NCBI GenBank assembly: GCA_964640955.1
Contig: CAZXJI010000026.1
Coordinates: forward strand, 1-43,176
DNA length: 43,176 bases
Direction of reading: 5' to 3'
Origin: CAXXOK01 sp964640955
Lineage (GTDB): Bacteria > Bacillota > Clostridia > Christensenellales > Aristaeellaceae
Made by a program: the position numbers and the translations under genes. The notes beneath the pieces were generated by a model. The model was not told where the DNA came from. It saw only the letters and a list, made by a program, of their open reading frames with translations, and ran no database searches. Shown here piece by piece: positions 16,046 to 24,157 of this stretch (within the stretch, counting starts at the first letter, position 1; each line of letters starts with the position of its first letter).

Positions 16046-17501
16046 CGTCTTTCCTCCCGAAAGGCACGCACAGCGTGACCGTCGTTCCGTTTTCGCCGCT
16101 TTCGATGCGCATGCCCTCCGGCTGGCCGTAGTAAAGCTGGATGCGCTTGTTGACGTTGAAAAGGCCGTAGCAGCCGCGTTCCCCGTCCGCCAGGGCGTCG
16201 CTGGCGAGGTTCTCGCGCACCTGCGTGAGCCGCTCCTGCGTCATGCCCGCGCCGTTGTCCGACACGGTCAGGGTCATCATCCCGTTTTCCTCCCAGCCCC
16301 GCACCCGGATGAACCCGCGCCCGCGCCGGTGCTTGATGCCGTGGTAGATGGCGTTCTCCACCAGCGGCTGCAAAAGCAGCTTCAGAATCTGGCGGTTATA
16401 CAGCTCGCCGGGGATGTCGATCTCGTAATCCAGAATGTCCCGGTAGCGAATCTTCTGGATGGTCAGGTAGCCCTGCAGGTGCTTGATCTCGTCGGAAAGG
16501 GGAATCCAGTCCCGGCCCTGCGAAAGCGAAATGCGGAAGAAGTCCGAAAGCGCCCGCGTAATGTGGATCACCTCGTCGGTGCGGTGCGCCTCGGCCAGCC
16601 AGACGATGGCGTCCAGGGTGTTGTACAGGAAATGCGGGGCGATCTGCGCCTGCAGGGTTCTCAGCTCGCTGCGCTTCAGGTTTTCCTGCTCGCGGCGGTT
16701 CTCGTCGATCAGCTGCTGCAGCTTCCCGGCCATGACGTTGAGGCTCTCGGTCAGCCCGCGCAGCTCCATGACCTCCGGCTTATCCACGCGCGCGCGCAGG
16801 TCGCCCTCGGCGATGGCCCCCGCGAAGCGTTCCAGCTTGGCGATGGGCGTGCGGATGGTGCGGGAGAGCGAACGCTGCGCCAGCATCGCGAACACGAAGG
16901 TCAGCACCAGCAGCAGCACCATCAACCACAGGATGAGCATCAGCTGATCCTGCAGATGCCGGCTGGTCTCCATCGTCGCGCTGATTTCCACGGTGATGTA
17001 CTTTTCCAGCATGTCCCCCACGAGGGAGGCGACGCTTCGCACCTCTTCCAGAAGCGCCTCGTTGTCGGCCACCAGCGCGCCCGCGGCGATCTGCTCGCCC
17101 ATACGGTCCACGTAACCCCGCAGGGTGTCCATGGTGCGCCGGGCCACGGTAAGCTCCGTGGAGTTGCCGCCGGCGGCGGTGGTCATCAGTTCTTCCAGCG
17201 CGTCGTTGATCTCGTCCATCAGCTCGTACTGGCGCCCTTCCCCGAAGGTGATGCGCCCGGCCACGATGCTCCACATTTCGTCGGGAATGTCGGAGTTGAC
17301 CAGCGGCTTGAGCGAGGAGACGCGCTCCACCTGCAGGATGGCGTTGTGGTAGCTGTCCGCGTAGGTGCGCATCGTCCAGATGCTCACCAGCGCGGGAATC
17401 AGCATCAGCGCGATAATCACCATGAAGCTGTACCGCAGCCGCTCGGCCAGGCTGTTGCCCGCGCTCAGGCGGCGAAAGAGACGGTCGAAAAGAGGGCGCA
17501 T
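16017..17501 (-). CDS. YesM/LytS-type sensor histidine kinase
   Basis: A 494-residue membrane kinase: span 1 near residues 23-45, an extracytoplasmic helical domain ~46-190 (predicted coiled, AGGNSTELTVARRT region), span 2 near 190-213, HAMP ~213-268, the His_kinase region with QIAPHFLYNTLDAI, and an HATPase domain with N-box LVENAIYHGIKH and G-box SDNGAGM. The extracytoplasmic domain has no sugar-binding fold of its own, which fits a partner binding protein presenting the ligand. It starts 3 bases after the sensor lipoprotein gene and overlaps the regulator gene by 29 bases. Confidence 0.93.
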   Translation of the reverse strand: MRPLFDRLFRRLSAGNSLAERLRYSFMVIIALMLIPALVSIWTMRTYADSYHNAILQVERVSSLKPLVNSDIPDEMWSIVAGRITFGEGRQYELMDEINDALEELMTTAAGGNSTELTVARRTMDTLRGYVDRMGEQIAAGALVADNEALLEEVRSVASLVGDMLEKYITVEISATMETSRHLQDQLMLILWLMVLLLVLTFVFAMLAQRSLSRTIRTPIAKLERFAGAIAEGDLRARVDKPEVMELRGLTESLNVMAGKLQQLIDENRREQENLKRSELRTLQAQIAPHFLYNTLDAIVWLAEAHRTDEVIHITRALSDFFRISLSQGRDWIPLSDEIKHLQGYLTIQKIRYRDILDYEIDIPGELYNRQILKLLLQPLVENAIYHGIKHRRGRGFIRVRGWEENGMMTLTVSDNGAGMTQERLTQVRENLASDALADGERGCYGLFNVNKRIQLYYGQPEGMRIESGENGTTVTLCVPFGRKDDVQGISGGR

Positions 17502-17504
17502 CGG

Positions 17505-18494
17505 TCAGTACCCCCGGGCGGGAAGGCTGTCCAGGTCGGTATCGAACTCGGAAAACACCTTCTCCTCCGAATAGGTGTTGCGCGGGATGGACTCGCCCGC
17601 CGCCAGCTTCTTGGCCAGCTCCATAATCATATCGCCGATCAGCGGCGTGCACTCCACCACGCAGTTGATTTTGCCTTCCTTGAGCAGGTCGATGGCGGCC
17701 TGTTCCCCGTCCACGGTGATAATCACGATGTCCTTGCCGGGCACGAGCCCCGCTTCCTCGATGGCCTCGATGGCGCCCAGCGTCATGGCGTCGTTGTGGG
17801 AATAGAGCACGTCAATGTCGTCGTGGCGGCTCAAAAGCCCCTGCATGCATTCCTTGCCCTTGGAGCGCAGAAAGTCGCCGGAAACGCTTTCGATGATCTC
17901 GAAACGCTCGTCGTCCCCCAGTATTTCACGAAAACCCGCGGCGCGCTGGCGCATGGGCGTGGAATCCAGCGTGCCCGAGATTTCCACGATGTTCACGTGC
18001 TGCGCGTCCGCCATCTTCTTGAGCACGAACCGCCCCGCGCTGCGGCCCTCCTCGCTGAAGTCCGAGCCCACGAAGCCCACGATGAGGCTTTCGTCCGCGG
18101 TGTTGATGCGCCGGTCGGTGGTCAGCACCGGAATGCCCGCGGCCTTGGCTTCCTGAAGGACGTTGTCCCACCCGTCCTCCACGATCGGCGAAAAGGCGAT
18201 GACGTCCACCTGATAGGCGATAAACGAGCGGATCGCCTTAATCTGCTTTTCCTGCTTCTGCTCGGCGTTTTCGAACATCAGCTGCACGCCGGCGCGCTTG
18301 GCGGCCTCCTGGACGGAGATCGTATTGCCGATTCGCCAGGCGCTCTCCGACCCCAGCTGGGAAAAGCCCAGCAAAACCTGCGATTCGTCCTGCACGATCG
18401 CGGCGGGCTCCTGCGACGGAGCGCAGCCGCCGAGCAGCAGCAGGCACAAAAGGGCAATCAACGCAAGCCTGTACGCGCCGCGACGTTTCTTCAC
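17505..18494 (-). CDS. Lipoprotein sugar-binding protein, probable sensor component
   Basis: A 329-residue family 1/4 binding protein with a lipoprotein signal peptide (basic MKKRRG, hydrophobic core, lipobox LGGC at ~21-24). Its mature part aligns closely with the importer binding protein at 13211-14218: FSQLGSESAWRIGNT against FSQIGQESDWRTANT, and NAEQKQEKQIKAIRSFI against DAQQKQENQVKALRNFI. It is the first gene of an operon with the YesM-type kinase and YesN-type regulator. Taken together this suggests a membrane-anchored co-receptor that binds the same sugar and signals to the kinase; it lacks transporter genes of its own. Start is GTG at 18494, after GGGGAGG. Confidence 0.92.
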   Translation of the reverse strand: MKKRRGAYRLALIALLCLLLLGGCAPSQEPAAIVQDESQVLLGFSQLGSESAWRIGNTISVQEAAKRAGVQLMFENAEQKQEKQIKAIRSFIAYQVDVIAFSPIVEDGWDNVLQEAKAAGIPVLTTDRRINTADESLIVGFVGSDFSEEGRSAGRFVLKKMADAQHVNIVEISGTLDSTPMRQRAAGFREILGDDERFEIIESVSGDFLRSKGKECMQGLLSRHDDIDVLYSHNDAMTLGAIEAIEEAGLVPGKDIVIITVDGEQAAIDLLKEGKINCVVECTPLIGDMIMELAKKLAAGESIPRNTYSEEKVFSEFDTDLDSLPARGY

Positions 18495-18564
18495 GTTTCG
18501 TTCCTCCCCGCCGGAGCGATAAAGGCCGGCCTCAACAGCGGCCGAGCCGCCGTCACTAAAATAT

Positions 18565-18580
18565 GTTCGTTTCCGTTCGT
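18565..18580. repeat. Direct repeat at the sensor operon start site
   Basis: GTTCGT occurs at 18565-18570 and 18575-18580, ten bases apart (one helical turn), around the expected transcription start. A related GTTCGT/TTTCC arrangement occurs at 20190-20202. Candidate regulator site. Confidence 0.4.
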
Positions 18581-18586
18581 AGCCCT

Positions 18587-18615
18587 ATTCTATCATCATC
18601 CGCACGCGAGCACAA
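18587..18615 (-). promoter_or_regulatory. Probable promoter of the sensor operon
   Basis: TTGTGC (18610-18615), 17-base spacer, TAGAAT (18587-18592) on the minus strand. The 5-prime leader to the GTG at 18494 is about 85 bases. Confidence 0.5.
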
Positions 18616-18630
18616 GCCGCTCCGCGCGGG

Positions 18631-19068
18631 TCAGCGCCCCCGGACGGCCGCGTCGGCCTGCCGGAGGATCGCCCTCATATCGTCGTAGGTCAGCGCTTCC
18701 AGCGCCTGCGCAAAGGGAAGCGCGAACACGTCCAGCTCCTCGAAAGCCGGGTTGTGCGCGGGCGTCTGTCCCGCGAAGGATGCCAGAAAATAAACGGCCT
18801 TCTTGCGCACGCCGCCCGGCATCACGTACTCCGTTTCCCAGCGCAGGCCCGGCGCGATTTCGGCATGCACGCAGGTTTCCTCCCACGTTTCCCTCAGCGC
18901 CGTCTGCTCCTCCGTCTCCCACGCCTCCACGTGCCCCTTGGGAAAGCCGCAGCTGTCGGCCGAACGCACCAGCACGTAGCGCACGCCGCCGTCGCGCGTG
19001 TAGAGCACCGTGCCGCACGAAATCTCCACAGGGAACCGCCCCTTTCCGCCTTTTCTTCCGTTCGTCAC
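18631..19068 (-). CDS. NUDIX hydrolase
   Basis: A 145-residue NUDIX-fold protein. The Nudix box runs from Gly45 (GHVEAWE) to REtwEEtcV at 59-67; the consensus Gly of the last EExGU is Cys66, a small deviation, while all metal-binding Glu residues are kept. The SCGTVLYTRDGGVRYVLV start and FPKGHVE resemble diadenosine polyphosphate hydrolase-like members, so a (di)nucleotide polyphosphate substrate is plausible. The start is a GTG whose GTGA overlaps the stop of the LacI-type regulator by 4 bases, so the two are translationally coupled. Confidence 0.88.
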   Translation of the reverse strand: MTNGRKGGKGRFPVEISCGTVLYTRDGGVRYVLVRSADSCGFPKGHVEAWETEEQTALRETWEETCVHAEIAPGLRWETEYVMPGGVRKKAVYFLASFAGQTPAHNPAFEELDVFALPFAQALEALTYDDMRAILRQADAAVRGR

Positions 19069-20102
19069 GCCTGCCGACGCGGCACGTATTTCTCCGACCC
19101 ACGCAGGGACAGCCGGGGGACGATCACCAGCCGCTCCGCGGGGCGCGCGGGCTCGTCGAAGCGGCGCATCAGCAGCTGGGCGGCCTTGACCCCCAACTGC
19201 GTCACCTCGCGGTCCAGGCAGCTGTAGGGCAGCTCGAACACCATCTGCCCCGGCAGCTCGTCGAAGCTGACGAACGCCGCATCCGCGGGGATTTTCATTT
19301 TCAGGTCGCGCATGGCGTTGAGAAAGCCGATCTCGCTTCGGTTGTTGGCGATGAAGAACGCCGTGGGGCGCGCAGGCTTGCGCAGAAGCGCGCCGACGCG
19401 CTCGTATGCTTCCTCCTGGCCGAAGGTGCCGGTCAGCTGGAAGGGCGGGCGCAGCGGAAGGCCGTTTTGCACCATGGCCTTGCGGTAGCCCTCCAGCCGT
19501 TCTTTGCCGATCAGCAGCTGCACGTTTCCCGCAATCACGCCGATCTCCCGGTGCCCGGCGTGGATGAGCGCCTCGGTGGCGGCGTAGGCGCCGCTGAAGT
19601 TGTCGCTGAGCACGCAGTCGCAGTCGAGCCTGCGGATGGGCCTGTCCAGCACCACGCAGGGGCCGCCCAGGTCGCTCAGGCGCTGGGCCATCTCCGCGAA
19701 GTCCCGCTCGTCCTCGTAATTGCAGGCGGGCACGTAGATCAGCCCCTTCACCCGCTGGTAGCGCATGGCCTCCAGCGCCCGGTAATCCCGCTCCCTATCG
19801 TTGCCGGAGGTGCGCAGGATGAGGGTGTAGCCGCACTTGTCCGTCATTTCGCTGACGCCGGTCAGAAGGCCCGAAAAAAACGGGTTGTTCGCCTCGGGGA
19901 TAATCAGCCCCACGGCGTTGCTCTCCTGCCGGGACAGGCTGCGGGCCAGGGCGGAAGGCTGGTAATGGTAGCGTTCCATGACCGCCCGCACCTTTGCCGC
20001 CGTTTCCCGGCTCACGTATCCCTTGCCGTTGATCACGCGCGACACGGTCGCCTTTCCGACGCCCGCTTCCCGTGCGATATCCTGAATATTCACGCTCTTC
20101 AT
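19065..20102 (-). CDS. LacI-family transcriptional regulator
   Basis: A 345-residue regulator: N-terminal LacI helix-turn-helix and hinge (NIQDIAREAGVGKATVSRVI at ~4-23, through hinge PSALARSLS), then a periplasmic-binding-like effector domain. The ATG at 20102 has GGAGGGG upstream; an in-frame TTG at 20117 lies upstream of that site. The gene's own leader contains TGAAAACGGTTCCA, which fits the LacI-family operator pattern TGNAANCGNTTNCA exactly, so autoregulation is likely. It is co-translated with a NUDIX gene; effector and other targets unknown. Confidence 0.93.
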   Translation of the reverse strand: MKSVNIQDIAREAGVGKATVSRVINGKGYVSRETAAKVRAVMERYHYQPSALARSLSRQESNAVGLIIPEANNPFFSGLLTGVSEMTDKCGYTLILRTSGNDRERDYRALEAMRYQRVKGLIYVPACNYEDERDFAEMAQRLSDLGGPCVVLDRPIRRLDCDCVLSDNFSGAYAATEALIHAGHREIGVIAGNVQLLIGKERLEGYRKAMVQNGLPLRPPFQLTGTFGQEEAYERVGALLRKPARPTAFFIANNRSEIGFLNAMRDLKMKIPADAAFVSFDELPGQMVFELPYSCLDREVTQLGVKAAQLLMRRFDEPARPAERLVIVPRLSLRGSEKYVPRRQA

Positions 20103-20117
20103 AGGCCCCTCCAGCAA

Positions 20118-20170
20118 TGAAAACGGTTCCAGACTATGGAAATTATAGCGGTTTCGGCTCCGGCTGTCAA
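20118..20170 (-). promoter_or_regulatory. lacI-type gene promoter with LacI-family operator
   Basis: On the minus strand TTGACA (20165-20170), 17-base spacer, TATAAT (20142-20147): a perfect promoter. The operator TGAAAACGGTTCCA (20118-20131) lies just downstream of the expected start. Confidence 0.82.
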
Positions 20171-20183
20171 CTTACCCTTTCGG

Positions 20184-20202
20184 GGAAACGTTCGTCGTTT
20201 CC
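20184..20202. promoter_or_regulatory. 19-base perfect palindrome between divergent promoters
   Basis: GGAAACG-TTCGT-CGTTTCC is a perfect 7-5-7 dyad centred at 20193, between the -35 of the lacI-type gene and the -35 of nadD-yqeK. Its half-site resembles that of the LacI operator nearby (AAACG/GTT). A regulator bound here could touch both promoters. Confidence 0.6.
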
Positions 20203-20214
20203 TTGTGGAAAGGC

Positions 20215-20243
20215 TTTCACTTTGCGACGTTATCAGGTATAAT
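20215..20243 (+). promoter_or_regulatory. Promoter of nadD-yqeK-rsfS
   Basis: TTTCAC (20215-20220), 17-base spacer, TATAAT (20238-20243). Transcription would start near 20250, which rules out the upstream in-frame start at 20203 and supports the GTG at 20269. Confidence 0.7.
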
Positions 20244-20268
20244 AGGAGCAACGAAGGGAGGCGCGGAC

Positions 20269-21471
20269 GTGGCGAAGGAACGCATCGGCCTCATGGGCGG
20301 GAGTTTCAACCCCATCCATGAACGCCATCTGGCCATGGCCGCCTGCGCGCTTAACGAAGCCAGGCTGAATCGGGTCATATTCTTACCCACCGGCAATCCG
20401 CCGCACAAACATGAAGAGCTCGCCGTCGCGGAGCACCGCTTCGAGATGACGCGGCTTGCCACGCTCCGGGAACCGCGTTTCAGCGTTTCGCGCATCGAGA
20501 TCGACCGCGAGGGCGTCATTTATACGGTCGATACGCTGACGCTTTTGCGCAGGCAGATGCCGGATGCGGATTTCTTTTATATCATCGGGGAGGACACGCT
20601 GCTGGAACTGCCCAACTGGCGCTCGCCCGACGAGGTGTTTGGGCTGTGCTCGTTTCTGGTCTGCCGCCGTCAGACCGACGACGCGGCCGGGCATCCGGAG
20701 GTGCGGCAGCTGGAGGCGCGGGGCGCGCGGTTCTGGTACCTTTCGCTTCCGCCGATGGACGTGAGCGCCTCCGCCGTGCGCGCCGCGCTCGCCCGCGGCG
20801 ACGCGCCCCCGGAGCTTCCCCTGCAGGTGACGGAATACGTGCGCATTATGGGCCTGTACGGCGTGCAGCCCGTTCCCGCGGGCGCGGCCGCCATGTACCC
20901 GAAGCTTCGCGAGGCGCTCAGCGAAAAGCGCCTGCTGCACTCCCTGCTGGTGGCCGCCACCGCGCGGAGGCTCGCGCGCATCCACGGCCTGGACGAGGAA
21001 CCCTGCGAGCTGGCGGGGCTGATTCACGACTGCGCCAAGTGCATGCCCCTGCAAACGCTGCAGCGCATCGCCCGCGAACACCGGCTGCTGCTGGACAAGG
21101 AAACCTTCTCAAACGCGAACCTCCTGCACGGCCCCGTGGGCGCGGTGCTGGCGGAAACCGAATACGGCGTGCACGACCCGAACATCCTCGCGGCCATCCG
21201 CTGCCATACGACCGGCCGCGTGGGCATGCTGCCCACCGATATGGTGCTGTACCTGGCGGACAAAATCGAACCCAGCCGCCGAACCTATCCCGCTTTGGAA
21301 GCGGTGCGCAGTCTGGCCGAAAAAAACCTGATCAAGGCGACGCTCCGTTCGCTGCGTTCCACGCAGCTGTACGTATCCAGCCAAAGCACCGCGCCTCATC
21401 CCGCCACACAGCGCGTTATCAGCTGGCTGACCCGTTTACCCGACGAAACGATAAAGGAGAGATTGCCCTGA
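20269..21471 (+). CDS. nadD: NadD-YqeK fusion: nicotinate mononucleotide adenylyltransferase + HD-domain Ap4A hydrolase
   Basis: A 400-residue two-domain protein. Residues 1-~195 are NadD, which adenylates nicotinate mononucleotide in NAD synthesis: GGSFNPIHERHL at 10-21 (the usual HxGH reads HERH, both His kept) and VSASAVR near 166-172 (ISSTxIR-like). Residues ~210-400 are a YqeK HD domain with His224, His253-Asp254 (LIHDCAK), His287, His313 and Asp331; YqeK proteins hydrolyse diadenosine tetraphosphate. Separate neighbouring genes in many Bacillota, here fused. The GTG at 20269 has GGGAGG about 8 bases upstream. The stop overlaps rsfS by one base. Confidence 0.93.
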   Translation: MAKERIGLMGGSFNPIHERHLAMAACALNEARLNRVIFLPTGNPPHKHEELAVAEHRFEMTRLATLREPRFSVSRIEIDREGVIYTVDTLTLLRRQMPDADFFYIIGEDTLLELPNWRSPDEVFGLCSFLVCRRQTDDAAGHPEVRQLEARGARFWYLSLPPMDVSASAVRAALARGDAPPELPLQVTEYVRIMGLYGVQPVPAGAAAMYPKLREALSEKRLLHSLLVAATARRLARIHGLDEEPCELAGLIHDCAKCMPLQTLQRIAREHRLLLDKETFSNANLLHGPVGAVLAETEYGVHDPNILAAIRCHTTGRVGMLPTDMVLYLADKIEPSRRTYPALEAVRSLAEKNLIKATLRSLRSTQLYVSSQSTAPHPATQRVISWLTRLPDETIKERLP

Positions 21472-21833
21472 TGAAAGGAAAGGAAATCGTTCTGAAAGCC
21501 GCCCGCATCCTCTTCGACAAGAAAGCGCAGGATATCGTCGCGCTGGACGTGTCCGCCCTGACGGTCATCACCGACGCCATGGTCATCGCCAGCGGCCGCA
21601 ATACCCTGCAGGTGAAGGCCCTGGCCGACGAGGTGGAGCAGAAGCTGGCCGAGGAGGGACTCGAACCCCTCCGCAAGGACGGCCAGCGGGACGCGCGGTG
21701 GATCGTGCTGGATTACGGCACGGTGCTGGTGCACCTGTTCCACACGCAGGAGCGCGAGTTCTACCGGCTGGACAAGCTGTGGGAGCATGAAGGCAACTTC
21801 ATTCCCCTGCCTTTCGGCGACGCCGAAGCCTGA
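21471..21833 (+). CDS. rsfS: Ribosomal silencing factor RsfS
   Basis: A 120-residue RsfS/Iojap protein. The family core ALTVITDAMVIASGRNTLQVKALADEVEQKL, the segment DARWIVLDYGTVLVHLF and the terminal FYRLDKLW are present. RsfS binds ribosomal protein L14 (uL14) and blocks joining of the subunits in slow growth. The ATG at 21471 overlaps the nadD-yqeK stop by one base, with AAAGGAGA upstream. This nadD-yqeK-rsfS order is standard in Bacillota; the LytR-type gene often found between is missing. Confidence 0.96.
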   Translation: MKGKEIVLKAARILFDKKAQDIVALDVSALTVITDAMVIASGRNTLQVKALADEVEQKLAEEGLEPLRKDGQRDARWIVLDYGTVLVHLFHTQEREFYRLDKLWEHEGNFIPLPFGDAEA

Positions 21834-21907
21834 GGCGCGGCACGCCCGACGAACGAGATTCCGTTGTCTTTTCCCTTACCCCGCCTCCGAAACGTCCCGG
21901 CGCCAGG

Positions 21908-21933
21908 CCGCGTTCGGGCGCGGGGTTTCTTTT
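21908..21933 (+). terminator. Terminator after rsfS
   Basis: CCGCG (21908-21912) pairs with CGCGG (21919-21923), loop TTCGGG, followed by GG and TTTCTTTT (21926-21933). Confidence 0.7.
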
Positions 21934-21979
21934 GCGGCAGCCGTTTTACAGGGTTGCCGCTCCGCCGGGAGGCCCGCCG

Positions 21980-23890
21980 ATGAAGAAAACGCCGCGCACC
22001 CTGTCCGCCGTCCTGCTGGCCGCGGTGATGGCCGTCGCGCCCGGGCTGGATTTTACGGTACAGCCGAAGGTATTGCCCGACGCGGCGGGCTTTTGGGACG
22101 CGCTCTATCAGGCTGTCGCGCGCACGGCGGCGGCGGTTTCCACCGACCGTATCGCGCTGGCCGCGCTGTACGCCGTTTCGCTGTGGCTGTGCCTGCGCTT
22201 CCTGTACCGTAAGCCCGCGGGCTCCGGCGCGGGGGAGTATCTGCTGTGCGCCTTTTTCAGCGTGATGATGATGCTGAACCGCGCCGTTCGCACGGGTGAC
22301 GGCGTGGCGCTCCTGTACCAAAACGCCTTTCAGCTCTTGAAGGCGCTATTGTATCTGGCGGGGATCTTCCCCTTGTTCCTTACGGCACTGCGCGGGCTGA
22401 ACGCGCTGCTTGCGGCGCCGGGCAGGCCCGGCGCCTCCGGGAGCCTTCGCCGGGTCGTCGAGCGGCAGACGGGCAAAACGGCTTTCGGCTGGCTGTTGCT
22501 GTGCTGGCTTGCGCAGATCGTGATCAAATACCCGGGCGTGCTGATGTGGGATACATACCAGCAGATCAAACAGTTCACGGGCGAGTACGCCCGCATTGCC
22601 TCCCATCCCCCCTTGGGCACGCTGCTCTACGGATGGATGTACCGGCTGGGCGAAGCGCTGGGGAACGTCAACTACGGCTATTTTCTCTTTATGCTTGCGC
22701 AGGTCGCAGCCCTGCTTGGCGTGCTCGCCTGGTCGCTGAGCGTGATGAAGCGCCTCCGGGTGAGCGTATGGATACGGCTGGGCGCGTTTATCCTTTATGC
22801 CGTCTCGCCCTGCTACGCGGGCTGGGCCACCGTGATCTGCAAGGATACGGCATACCTCATCCTGTGTCTGTACGCGAGCGTCGCGCTGCTGCAGTTCGCC
22901 GTCGAGGGCTTTGGCTGGTTCCGTAGCGCGCGCCGCACGGCCTCCCTGTGCGTGTGCTTCATTCTGCTGTGGCTTACGCGTTACAACGGCGGGCTGATCG
23001 TGTGCGCAGCGCTGGCCGCCATGGCGGTCGCGGCGGCGGTGCGCCGGGCCGGGCGCGCGCAGTGGACGCGACTGGCCGCCGTGGCCGTCGCCGCGGTGCT
23101 CGCGGGCGCGGGCGGCAACGCGCTGCTTGCGCGGGTGCTGAACGTGCAGGAAGTATACCTGTTCGATACGCTTTCGCTTCCCTTCCAGCAAACGGCGCGA
23201 ATCGTGAAGCTCCACGGGGACGAAATTCCCGCGGATGAGGCGGAAGCGATCGACCGCGTGCTGGATTACGGCGTGATCGGTGAAAACTACAACCCGTGGT
23301 ACGCCGACGATGTAAAGAACACCTACCGCCAGACCGCCGACGCGGCCGACCGCGCGGCCTACCTGAAAGTATGGCTCAGACAATGGCTGCGCTACCCGGC
23401 GGACAATCTGGACGCGCTGCTCAACATGAACGGCGTGCTGTTCGATTTGCAGTTTGACCGTCCCATGTACGTGAGCCTGACCGACAACACGCTTTCCCCG
23501 ACCGTTTACCCCTACTCCTTCAACGACATGACGATGTACGATTCCCGGCAGATCGAGGGCCTCAATGCCGCGCAGCGGATGCTGACGCAGTGGTATTTCA
23601 GCTTCGACACCCTGCCGGTAATCGGGTGGTTTGCATCCATGGGCTTCTGCATGGACGTGATGCTGGCCATGGCGTATCTGGCCGTCGTCAACCGGCGCAG
23701 GGCGGCGCTGTGGGCGTTCATCCCCGCCGCGGTCACGGCGCTGGGCTGTCTGTTCGTCCCGGTGGCATACCTGCGCTACGCGCTGCCCTACGTGTGCGCC
23801 CTTCCGCTGTGGTTTGCCGCCTACGACGCGGTCGGCGCGGCTGAAAAGGCGGATGCGATCCCAAACGAAAGCGTGCCGAATGCGGGCTGA
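21980..23890 (+). CDS. Polytopic membrane protein, GT-C glycosyltransferase-like (DUF6020-like)
   Basis: A 636-residue integral membrane protein with about 11-12 hydrophobic spans. A motif region MWDTYQQI...ASHPPLGTLL (residues ~190-215) resembles the acidic residue plus His-Pro-Pro loop of GT-C lipid-linked sugar transferases, and an extracytoplasmic domain (~400-540, PADEAEAIDRVLDYG to TMYDSRQIEG) lies before the last spans. It probably transfers a sugar from a polyprenyl carrier to a wall or surface polymer; acceptor unknown. The ATG at 21980 is chosen for its GGGAGG site; an in-frame start at 21932 lies inside the terminator. It sits alone between two terminators. Confidence 0.75.
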   Translation: MKKTPRTLSAVLLAAVMAVAPGLDFTVQPKVLPDAAGFWDALYQAVARTAAAVSTDRIALAALYAVSLWLCLRFLYRKPAGSGAGEYLLCAFFSVMMMLNRAVRTGDGVALLYQNAFQLLKALLYLAGIFPLFLTALRGLNALLAAPGRPGASGSLRRVVERQTGKTAFGWLLLCWLAQIVIKYPGVLMWDTYQQIKQFTGEYARIASHPPLGTLLYGWMYRLGEALGNVNYGYFLFMLAQVAALLGVLAWSLSVMKRLRVSVWIRLGAFILYAVSPCYAGWATVICKDTAYLILCLYASVALLQFAVEGFGWFRSARRTASLCVCFILLWLTRYNGGLIVCAALAAMAVAAAVRRAGRAQWTRLAAVAVAAVLAGAGGNALLARVLNVQEVYLFDTLSLPFQQTARIVKLHGDEIPADEAEAIDRVLDYGVIGENYNPWYADDVKNTYRQTADAADRAAYLKVWLRQWLRYPADNLDALLNMNGVLFDLQFDRPMYVSLTDNTLSPTVYPYSFNDMTMYDSRQIEGLNAAQRMLTQWYFSFDTLPVIGWFASMGFCMDVMLAMAYLAVVNRRRAALWAFIPAAVTALGCLFVPVAYLRYALPYVCALPLWFAAYDAVGAAEKADAIPNESVPNAG

Positions 23891-23942
23891 TACTAAGACA
23901 TGGCACCGGGTTCGCCCGCCCTTTTCCTCCCGGTATCCTTCG

Positions 23943-23962
23943 GGCCGCTTCGGCGGCCTTTT
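23943..23962 (+). terminator. Terminator after the GT-C-like gene
   Basis: GGCCGC-TTCG-GCGGCC stem with a stable UUCG tetraloop (23943-23958), followed by TTTT (23959-23962). Confidence 0.8.
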
Positions 23963-24020
23963 GGCTTGGGCGCCGAAAACCGCAACCGTCTTTAGCCGCA
24001 TTTTTTCTCTTTGCCGAGGC

Positions 24021-24066
24021 TTGACAAGCGCACATCCGCGCCCTATAATATGAAAACGAATTTCAT
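24021..24066 (+). promoter_or_regulatory. Consensus promoter with metal-regulator-like dyad
   Basis: TTGACA (24021-24026), 17-base spacer, TATAAT (24044-24049) is a perfect promoter. Abutting the -10 is the perfect dyad ATGAAA-ACGAA-TTTCAT (24050-24066), AT-rich in a GC-rich genome and covering the start of transcription. Position and downstream metal-binding protein suggest a Zur, Fur or MntR-type operator, but it is not a match to a consensus I can state with certainty. Confidence 0.7.
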
Positions 24067-24157
24067 TTTGCATTTGGCCGCGGGCGTCCCGCGCTCCCGC
24101 CGAAGCGAAAGGAAACGCGCACCCTTCATCAAGTCAACGATTCGGAGGTACCCATCC

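Noticed and set aside
15804..20120. Plus-strand open frame of 1438 codons
   Set aside because: It spans the antisense of five minus-strand genes with clear domains, including intergenic promoters; a by-product of high GC content.
24079..24093. Riboswitch in the znuA-like leader
   Set aside because: Only one short hairpin (CGCGGG/CCCGCG) is present in ~100 bases; no known riboswitch core was recognised.
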